Positions 41,944-47,371 of a stretch of DNA of 47,371 bases are shown here, in pieces. Origin of the DNA: Saccharofermentans sp. (GTDB lineage Bacteria > Bacillota > Clostridia > Saccharofermentanales > Saccharofermentanaceae); NCBI GenBank assembly GCA_016292145.1, contig JAEFBA010000010.1, forward strand, positions 1-47,371, given 5' to 3'. Position numbers and translations under genes: made by a program. Positions within the stretch are counted from its first letter, which is position 1. Every line of letters begins with the position of its first letter. The notes under the pieces are model-generated. The model saw nothing but the letters and a program-made list of their open reading frames with translations. It was not told where the DNA came from and ran no database searches.

Positions 41944-43152
41944 TTATGCTGCTTGGTAAACCTCCATCACTCGTGCGTAGTAAATGCGCAGGAACTTGTT
42001 TAAGCCCGCTATCTTGGCTTGCTTTTTGCTTTTGCCTTCTGCTTCTTTCTTCAGGATATAGTTGTATACGGTGCAATCCTTGGGTGCCTGGTGGCTCTTA
42101 AGCACCCTCATAACCTCATAGCCCGTTTTACGCAGAGTCGACGATCCTTTCTTGGATATTTTTCTGTTAGAACCTACAAATTGTCCGGACTCGTAAGGTG
42201 GCGGATCTATGCCAGCCCAAGCTATTAGGGCTTTAGCGCTGTGTAATCTTCTGACATCACCGATTTCTGCTATAAGCTTAGGCGCCAGCACATCTCCCAC
42301 TCCGCCCATTGCCCGTACTGTCGAATATTCGGGAAGACTCTTCGCAAGTTCTTTCATTCGCGATAAGATAGTATACAGAGAGTCATCTATGGCTCTCTGT
42401 GTTTTAATTGCTTCCAGTACTAGCATTTTGGTCGATGGGAGACTGGAAGATAATGTGGGAATGCCATTAGATGCTAATTCGTAGACTTGCACTGCCTTGG
42501 AATTGCTCTGATGGTATTTCTTTTCTTCCGCCCAATCGTTATATGCCTTAACAAATTCATCGCAGCTCATTGCCGTTATCAGGTCGTAATGCCAGAATCT
42601 CTCAACAAAATCACAGAGTTTGTCTCTATTGTTGGATTCAGTCCAGCTGTTGAACAGATTCTTTATTCCAGGCATAACGTAGTCCAATACATGTGTGAGC
42701 TCTAACAGGGCCTTTATATGCATTTCCATATAACTGCGATACCGTCTGCCTAACAGCTTCAATTCTGCATATACTGCTTCTGAACATTCATATTTCTGAA
42801 GTTTGAACCACTTTTCAATACCGTAATTTGCAATGGTTACAGCATCATGCTTGTCTGTCTTAACATTCCTGAAATTGTTGTTCCTGGCATACTTCTTCAT
42901 TACACAAGGATTAATAACCGAAACAAAATAACCCTTCTCGACGAGAAAGGTCAGTACCGGAAGGTTATAGATTCCTGTGGCTTCCATAACAACTTTAACT
43001 TCACCATCCAATTTCTGAAGCAGTTCGTCCAACAACTCCAGATCTTCTTTGCAGTGAAGCAGTTCAAAAGGTTTGCAGACAAAATCTTCGTTCGGCTTAA
43101 GAATACAGACAGTGCTCTTTCCTTTTGAAACATCGATTCCTACGCTGATCAT
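41944..43152 (-). CDS. IS110-family transposase (DEDD recombinase)
   Basis: 402 residues. N-terminal RuvC-like part: G-I-D-V-S-K at 5-10, E in V-M-E-A-T-G near 57, and K-T-D-K-H-D-A near 98-104 supply the DEDD residues. C-terminal part: A-M-G-G-V-G-D-V-L-A-P-K-L and S-K-K-G-S-S-T-L-R-K, which carries the catalytic Ser of the family. All key residues look intact, so it may be active. AGGAGG precedes the ATG. It inserted between two minus-strand genes without breaking either. Confidence 0.93.
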   Translation of the reverse strand: MISVGIDVSKGKSTVCILKPNEDFVCKPFELLHCKEDLELLDELLQKLDGEVKVVMEATGIYNLPVLTFLVEKGYFVSVINPCVMKKYARNNNFRNVKTDKHDAVTIANYGIEKWFKLQKYECSEAVYAELKLLGRRYRSYMEMHIKALLELTHVLDYVMPGIKNLFNSWTESNNRDKLCDFVERFWHYDLITAMSCDEFVKAYNDWAEEKKYHQSNSKAVQVYELASNGIPTLSSSLPSTKMLVLEAIKTQRAIDDSLYTILSRMKELAKSLPEYSTVRAMGGVGDVLAPKLIAEIGDVRRLHSAKALIAWAGIDPPPYESGQFVGSNRKISKKGSSTLRKTGYEVMRVLKSHQAPKDCTVYNYILKKEAEGKSKKQAKIAGLNKFLRIYYARVMEVYQAA

Positions 43153-43332
43153 GTAATGCCTCCTAAATCTGAATTAGTAATTGTTCCAAGCCGCACTTAT
43201 TACAATTCAGTTTAGTTGGTTACGCGGGAGCTGATCCCTACCTGCTTAATCGAATGCTTATAATAAGGGGATTGGCTGACAGTTTATTTGGCGGATGCTA
43301 AATCCAAAGGGTTGCACGTCAGGCCAATTACT
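43153..43332 (-). ncRNA. Probable bridge RNA of the IS110 element
   Basis: The 5' leader of the transposase gene runs from a TATAAT box at 43344-43339 (expected start about 43332) to the ATG, 180 bases, close to the length known for IS110-group bridge RNAs. Two large stem-loops are visible. The first is closed by GGGG/CCCC, ATTGG/CCAAT and CTGAC/GTCAG, with an inner TTTGG/CCAAA stem and an internal loop with GTGCAACCC on one side and TAAACT on the other. The second is closed by CTTATTA/TAATAAG with an inner GGGA/TCCC hairpin. This matches the two-loop (target and donor) design. Guide assignment is inference. Confidence 0.55.
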
Positions 43333-43402
43333 CCCCGTATTATAAGAAAAGTGCAACTGTCGGAGTTAATTACTCTCTAACAATTACACTTTCTATGGTA
43401 CT

Positions 43403-43440
43403 AAAGGGTTGCCTCTGAAGCGTAGAGACAATCCTTTTTT
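43403..43440. terminator. Hairpin with T6 at the IS110 left side
   Basis: AAGGGTTGCCTC and GAGACAATCCTT pair with one G-U pair and one mismatch; T6 follows on the plus strand, TTTAG on the minus. No plus-strand gene is nearby, so it may be the host terminator of the DUF3267 gene, interrupted by the insertion. Confidence 0.5.
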
Positions 43441-43485
43441 ATCGTACATGAGGCCTCTATATTTTCGCGGGCAAAAGGCTGTCAG

Positions 43486-43529
43486 ATTTGCGGGTAAACT
43501 TGAGGGAATAGCCGCAAATTTACCCTCAA
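43486..43529. repeat. Interlocked inverted repeats (pseudoknot-like) after the DUF3267 gene
   Basis: ATTTGCGG (43486-43493) pairs with CCGCAAAT (43512-43519), and TTGAGGG (43500-43506) pairs with CCCTCAA (43523-43529), in the order a-b-a'-b'. A third option, GGGTAAA/TTTACCC, competes with both. The 463-base gap 43153-43615 holds the IS leader, the hairpin at 43403 and this element, and no gene. Confidence 0.6.
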
Positions 43530-43615
43530 AAACCTGTGGAAAATACCGAGCATGAAATAACGCAGTAGTCAGTCTTCTGAGCCCGGATCAAACAAACTCC
43601 AAGCGGCCGTCCTAT

Positions 43616-44362
43616 TTACTTCTTTCCTCTCTCGAAAGCGACAAGACCGATCTTTGTCGGGTGATCGAGAAGGATCGTTTCCTTCGCGTTGCTCTTTCTG
43701 AACAAAAGCATTGCGGATATCAGGATATCACCTGCGCCGCCCATGATCTGAATGGCTGAGATGATAAGCAATACAAAGCTTCCGGTAAAAACAGACACGA
43801 TGCCGACTACAATGCCTAAGATCGTCATGGGCATCATTGAACCAAGGATGTAGAGAGACTTTGAAAGCGGAGATCTGCATGTGCAGTACGGTGTGAGGGT
43901 CTCCTTCATGAATCCGAATTCGATATCCTTTGAACCGTTCTCTGCGCCGATAGACCAGAACCAGCCGTGGATCTTCTCGTGAAGAACAGCAAGCGGGATG
44001 CATGCGAGGAACGCACCGAAGAGACCCAGAAAATACATAACCGGCTTCTCTTTAAGCAGGCCGGGGATATCAGGAATGCCGTTCCATGCGATAAAACCGG
44101 CTGCAACAGCGATAATAAAAGGCAGTGTCAGGAGCACGCCTACAAAGTTTGCCTTCACAACGGAGATCAGTATGTCGTGGCGCTCATAGCCCTGTTCGAG
44201 GAGCTTTTTCTCCTTCTCATCAAAAGCCTGTTGGCGCTTGATCTCAGCTTCCGTAAGCACATGTCCGTCGCTGTTTGTTACAGGCTTTGTCTTCTTGCCT
44301 GAAGCCTTTTCCTCAGCGGCGTTAAGCTGCTCGAGCATCTCCTTATTTTTCTCTTCACTCAT
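43616..44362 (-). CDS. DUF3267 family membrane protein with H-E-x-x-H motif
   Basis: 248 residues. A charged N-terminal part (about 1-60), then four to five helices. H-E-K-I-H at 128-132 fits the zinc site expected for this putative metalloprotease family, lying at the end of a helix. The substrate is unknown. AAGGAG is 9 bases before ATG 44362; a longer start would overlap nothing but lacks a ribosome site. It was probably next to the two-helix genes before the IS arrived. Confidence 0.82.
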   Translation of the reverse strand: MSEEKNKEMLEQLNAAEEKASGKKTKPVTNSDGHVLTEAEIKRQQAFDEKEKKLLEQGYERHDILISVVKANFVGVLLTLPFIIAVAAGFIAWNGIPDIPGLLKEKPVMYFLGLFGAFLACIPLAVLHEKIHGWFWSIGAENGSKDIEFGFMKETLTPYCTCRSPLSKSLYILGSMMPMTILGIVVGIVSVFTGSFVLLIISAIQIMGGAGDILISAMLLFRKSNAKETILLDHPTKIGLVAFERGKK

Positions 44363-44447
44363 TAATACAAACTCCTTGCAGGGCTTTAAATCCGCCCTTC
44401 GAATAAACACTCGCGAGATTGTATCATAAAGTTTTGACAATTGCTAA

Positions 44448-44945
44448 TTATCTGTCACCTACGGTGATCCAATCTCCCGTACCGGGATCCTGCATCGTAA
44501 ATGTCGACAGGCCTTCCGCGTCCGGATCATCCCTTAAGACCCTCTCGCGGTAGTATCCGAAGTTCTTGTAAACAGTACCCTTATCGGTCTTCATGCTGTC
44601 GTAATTAACGCTTATGTGCATCTTGTAGACTTCACCGTCCTTGTCGGTTCCGACGCCCTCGTTCGGGAAGCTGAGCTTCTTATATGAGTCAGCCTTGCCG
44701 TCCATCTTATCGAAGAATTCCTCCCACTCTTTCTCAAGGTCGTGTTCCTTCTGAACTTTCTTAGAGAACAGACCGCAAAGGCTGCCGATGTCTTCGTTCT
44801 TTATGTATTCGAAGATCTGCTCTGCGTCAGGCTTTTCGAGCTTTTTGGGATCGTTCTGCGTGATTTTGAGCAGCGCACATCCGAAGATCTGAAACGACAT
44901 GAGCACGCATAAAACAAGTGCGGAAACTCTTTTTATATTTCTCAT
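44448..44945 (-). CDS. Small lipoprotein resembling DUF5104 proteins
   Basis: 165 residues. Signal peptide with lipobox I-F-G-C near residue 22, then a charged globular domain with P-D-A-E-Q-I-F-E-Y-I-K-N-E-D and a C-terminal Y-Y-R-E-R-V-L. The ATG at 44945 overlaps the esterase stop (ATGA), so it is the last gene of the tetR operon. Function unknown. Confidence 0.75.
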   Translation of the reverse strand: MRNIKRVSALVLCVLMSFQIFGCALLKITQNDPKKLEKPDAEQIFEYIKNEDIGSLCGLFSKKVQKEHDLEKEWEEFFDKMDGKADSYKKLSFPNEGVGTDKDGEVYKMHISVNYDSMKTDKGTVYKNFGYYRERVLRDDPDAEGLSTFTMQDPGTGDWITVGDR

Positions 44946-45778
44946 AATTCCTCTATCCACTTCATGAATTTATCGAGTGTCTTATCCTCTCCGCGTTCGA
45001 AAAGAAAACACCCCGCAGTATACCACGAATGCGTATTTCTCTTATCCTCAACTTCGTAGATCTCACACCTGTTCCCAAGCTCTTTTGCCCTGGCTGCAAA
45101 GTCTTCCGCGCACTCGAATCCCACGAGCCCGTCGTGCCTGCTTTGTATCAGAAGCATCGGAATGTCACTCTTATCCATGAGCTCTTTTGGCTCGCCTTCC
45201 GTCCTGTTATACCCCTTCGCGAAAAGCATATTTATAAGCATCTTCAGCGTATTAGTCGCGTCCTTCCTGAAAGAATACGGCCCTCCGAAACCTACATATC
45301 CGATAACATTTGAGACATCGACTTTATATTGTTCCTGCACCCTTTTGCTGTAGCACATAATGGAAGATAAATGTGCGCCTGCAGAAGGGCCTGTGAGAAT
45401 GGTCTCCGACGTGTCGATCCCCTTATCTTTCAAGTATTTTATTGCAGCATTAAAGCCCGTGCAGACGTCTTCTGTCTGCACCGGATATTTATTCTTCGGC
45501 GACAGTCTGTAGCCTATCGATACGAAGCGGTAACCGGCCCCCGCCATTTTCTGTCCGACATAATCAAAGAACTTCGGATTCCCTGCATTCCAGCCGCCTC
45601 CGTGAACCCAGATAACAACTTTATCACTTGTTCTTTTCGAGGGCTCGTAGTACAGGAAATATTGCTCTTTGTCACTGCCGTAATCGACACGTTCCGGAGT
45701 AAATTCCTTCTTCGTCTTGAACAGGTATTTCCAGAATATTGGATAGTAACTCAAATTCTCTCTTATGTAATCGATCAT
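44942..45778 (-). CDS. Alpha/beta hydrolase, carboxylesterase type
   Basis: 278 residues. Oxyanion motif H-G-G-G-W at 59-63, nucleophile Ser132 in G-P-S-A-G, Asp216 and His250 complete the triad. It belongs with hormone-sensitive-lipase and BD-FAE-like esterases, which hydrolyse small acyl or feruloyl esters. No signal peptide. Overlaps the hydrolase gene upstream by 4 bases. Confidence 0.87.
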   Translation of the reverse strand: MIDYIRENLSYYPIFWKYLFKTKKEFTPERVDYGSDKEQYFLYYEPSKRTSDKVVIWVHGGGWNAGNPKFFDYVGQKMAGAGYRFVSIGYRLSPKNKYPVQTEDVCTGFNAAIKYLKDKGIDTSETILTGPSAGAHLSSIMCYSKRVQEQYKVDVSNVIGYVGFGGPYSFRKDATNTLKMLINMLFAKGYNRTEGEPKELMDKSDIPMLLIQSRHDGLVGFECAEDFAARAKELGNRCEIYEVEDKRNTHSWYTAGCFLFERGEDKTLDKFMKWIEEL

Positions 45779-46524
45779 GCCAGGAAACCCCTTATTTCAT
45801 TGAGCCACAGGTCCTGCTTAAAGCATAAGAGCTCGCCGTGCGCGAGGCCGTCAAAAGACCTGATCTCCATCTTTGGATTTAACTCTTTCATCTTCAGCGC
45901 GCCCTTCTTCGATACCGTCTCATTGCCCTTCGTGCCATGCATGAAAAGGATCTTCATATCATCCGGATACTTAATGAATTCAAACGGTACAAATACCGTG
46001 TCGATGACGTTATCTACAGACTGCTTTTCCATCCTGTCAGCGATCTTAAGGAACGGCTCCCAGTATTCGCCCGGAAGGAAATTCTTCTCGAATGAGGCTT
46101 TTACTTTCGGATCGCGCGCCCTGGACTTGCTTAGGATCGTCTTGTAGTTGTTCTTCATTATGCCCTTGAACAGGCCGTTTACCTTCATCAGCGGAGCGCC
46201 GTCGATGACGAGGTTGTCGATCTTTATGCTTGTGCTTTTTGCGGCCTCTGAAGCGATCCTTCCGCCAAGCGAGATGCCTGCCATCAAATACACTTCGCCG
46301 TTAAGCTCTTTTGTTATGTATTCGGTTATCTTCCGCGCCTCGTCCTCTACGCTTACGATCACGCTCGTCTCATCTTCAGTGTGCGCGTCCAGCTCCGGCA
46401 CGATCACGTAATTGCTGCCCGCGAACTCTTGGGCAACCCTGTTCCAGATCTGGTATGGCGTGAACATCCCGTGGATCAGAACGACCGCTTTATTTTCCTT
46501 ATTCCCGTATGTGTGAAAAACCAT
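45775..46524 (-). CDS. Alpha/beta hydrolase, second type
   Basis: 249 residues. L-I-H-G-M near 16-20 for the oxyanion hole, nucleophile Ser85 in G-I-S-L-G-G, catalytic His229 in L-A-H-G-E; the acid is probably in M-H-G-T-K-G-N-E or nearby and is not clear. Different from its neighbour in all motifs, so not a recent duplicate. Starts 15 bases after tetR. Substrate unknown. Confidence 0.85.
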   Translation of the reverse strand: MVFHTYGNKENKAVVLIHGMFTPYQIWNRVAQEFAGSNYVIVPELDAHTEDETSVIVSVEDEARKITEYITKELNGEVYLMAGISLGGRIASEAAKSTSIKIDNLVIDGAPLMKVNGLFKGIMKNNYKTILSKSRARDPKVKASFEKNFLPGEYWEPFLKIADRMEKQSVDNVIDTVFVPFEFIKYPDDMKILFMHGTKGNETVSKKGALKMKELNPKMEIRSFDGLAHGELLCFKQDLWLNEIRGFLA

Positions 46525-46539
46525 TGTTTTCTCCTGCCT

Positions 46540-47211
46540 TTACGCCTTCCCGCCCATCATGAGGATCACTGATTTTGCAAGATTTCTGAACATGTCTTCG
46601 GGCTTGTACTTGCCTTCGATGTGCGGAACTTTGAAGCATTCCGAGAGCACATAACCGGTCTGGATTCCGTGGTAATTGACGATCATGAACTGGATGATCT
46701 CATCCACGCTTGATGCCGGTTTTAACTTTTTCTTCCTGACGACATCGTTTAAAAACTTCTCCGTCGCCACAGTCGCATAGAGCAACGGGCTCTGCTCATC
46801 TTTGCCGAGCCTTTGAGCGATATTCATCGCCCTCTCCGGATCAGTCATCGCGAGCATGTCGCTGTATATCGACACCTTCAGGAGATCCGTTCCGACCTCC
46901 TTCATATAGTCAGCCTGCATCGCGCAGATGTCGTAAATGGTCTGCTCCCAATTGTCCATCTCCGCATTCTTTAGGATCTCGTCCAGCCTGTCATCGATCT
47001 TGTTCTCGCTGTTGATCGTGATAACGAGGTCTTTCAGGACTTCATCGAGGTCCTTGTAATACCTGTATATGACCCCGTGCGAAAAGCCCGTCTCCTCAAT
47101 GATGTCCTTCATCTCTACCGACGTGATCGGCTTTCTGGTGCACACGCGGTACGCCGCATCGACGATCTCTTTGCGCTTGTTCTTATAGTATTCTTCACTG
47201 ACTTTAGGCAT
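46540..47211 (-). CDS. TetR family repressor
   Basis: 223 residues. HTH in about 27-50 (S-V-E-M-K-D-I-I-E-E-T-G-F-S-H-G-V-I-Y-R) after the helix R-K-E-I-V-D-A-A-Y-R-V; the rest is the ligand-binding helical domain. The start at 47211 has AGGCGG upstream and fits the family; a longer start would include the operator. It heads the operon with two hydrolases and a lipoprotein, so it probably controls them in answer to an ester or lipid-like ligand. Confidence 0.9.
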   Translation of the reverse strand: MPKVSEEYYKNKRKEIVDAAYRVCTRKPITSVEMKDIIEETGFSHGVIYRYYKDLDEVLKDLVITINSENKIDDRLDEILKNAEMDNWEQTIYDICAMQADYMKEVGTDLLKVSIYSDMLAMTDPERAMNIAQRLGKDEQSPLLYATVATEKFLNDVVRKKKLKPASSVDEIIQFMIVNYHGIQTGYVLSECFKVPHIEGKYKPEDMFRNLAKSVILMMGGKA

Positions 47212-47232
47212 AGTTGTCTGTCCGCCTTCATA

Positions 47233-47277
47233 AAAATGACTTGGTGTCATTTTAATTTGTTTATATAAAGCTGTCAA
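47233..47277 (-). promoter_or_regulatory. Promoter and operator of the tetR operon
   Basis: TTGACA at 47277-47272, 17-base spacer, TAAAAT at 47254-47249. AAAATGAC-TTGGT-GTCATTTT (47233-47253), a perfect 8-base inverted repeat, covers the -10 box and start, ideal for autorepression by the TetR protein. Confidence 0.85.
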
Positions 47278-47282
47278 GACAT

Positions 47283-47299
47283 ATACCCCCTACGGGTAT
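47283..47299. promoter_or_regulatory. CsoR-like operator sequence
   Basis: ATACCC-CCTAC-GGGTAT: a 6-base inverted repeat with GC tract inside AT ends, as in operators of CsoR/CstR-type regulators. It lies 5 bases beyond the tetR -35 box; a divergent plus-strand gene outside the window may be its target. Confidence 0.45.
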
Positions 47300-47319
47300 G
47301 CGAAGGTTTTCAAACATAA

Positions 47320-47363
47320 ACCTACCTACTAAAATCGAAAAAATCGATTTTTTATAGGTAGGT
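47320..47363. repeat. Two-part inverted repeat at the window end
   Basis: ACCTACCTA/TAGGTAGGT outside and AAAATCGA/TCGATTTT inside, with small bulges. Could be a terminator of a gene beyond the window or a regulator site. Confidence 0.6.
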
Positions 47364-47371
47364 CTTGCTCT

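Larger units (their letters stand above)
41873..43402 (-). mobile_element. IS110-family insertion sequence (ends not resolved)
   Basis: Contains one transposase gene, a structured 5' leader of about 180 bases and short flanks, the IS110-group layout. IS110 elements have no terminal inverted repeats, and no target duplication is expected, so the limits given are the two flanking hairpins and not measured ends. Confidence 0.6.

Noticed and set aside
41944..43152. Host recombinase or broken transposase
   Set aside because: The frame is complete, with DEDD and C-terminal Ser motifs in place, and it has the IS110 layout.

Overview
The window reads as chromosomal DNA of an anaerobic Gram-positive bacterium of the Clostridia (Bacillota). 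The evidence is single-chain glycyl-tRNA synthetase, rpoZ-gmk-remA-yicC order, strong AGGAGG ribosome sites, rubredoxin, pyruvate phosphate dikinase, DUF134 and DUF3267 proteins, lipoproteins instead of outer-membrane proteins, and a GH26 mannanase that suggests a gut or rumen habitat. No close relative can be named from sequence alone.

Layout. 1-11.6 kb (all minus strand) is housekeeping: ppdK (cut by the window edge), glyS, rpoZ-gmk-remA-yicC, a metallophosphoesterase, uvrC, a Crh-like HPr protein (Gln15, Ser46), rimI-tsaB-tsaE, an HTH-fused MntA/HepT toxin-antitoxin pair with a double palindromic operator, and rpsI-rplM. Several good promoters (TTGACA-N17-TATTAT type) are visible.

11.8-25.8 kb is the most unusual region: six paralogous transglutaminase-like proteins (TG1-TG6 below, numbered from low to high coordinate), each anchored by a membrane helix or lipid, each with an Ig-like middle part containing a conserved T-D-D-x-D / D-x-S-x-V-[DN] / G-x-Y motif and an intact Cys-His-Asp core. 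They are interleaved with two related small lipoproteins, an SGNH-like membrane protein with Cys at the usual Ser position, and two family-2 glycosyltransferases. The two longest members have Gln/Pro/Arg-rich cytoplasmic tails; two others have Thr/Pro-rich C-terminal tails. The block starts 12 bases after purF. I infer an envelope-modifying or envelope-crosslinking system; the substrate is unknown.

25.8-33 kb holds purF, a radical SAM protein, thioredoxin with a DUF134 regulator, rfbA and two paralogous membrane acyltransferases. 33-40.3 kb holds a YfhO membrane protein with a small partner, a cation efflux protein, rubredoxin, a cytoplasmic GH26 enzyme with an all-helical partner, and five tRNA genes (Gly-GCC, Gly-CCC, Cys, Glu, Met).

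40.3-47.4 kb is accessory: three tandem paralogous two-helix membrane proteins, an IS110-family element with a probable bridge RNA in its 5' leader, a DUF3267 protein, and a TetR-alpha/beta hydrolase-esterase-lipoprotein operon with a visible TetR operator. Several genes (purF, TG2, the third two-helix protein, the radical SAM gene) lack a ribosome site and have a -10-like hexamer 6-9 bases before the start codon, suggesting leaderless mRNAs.
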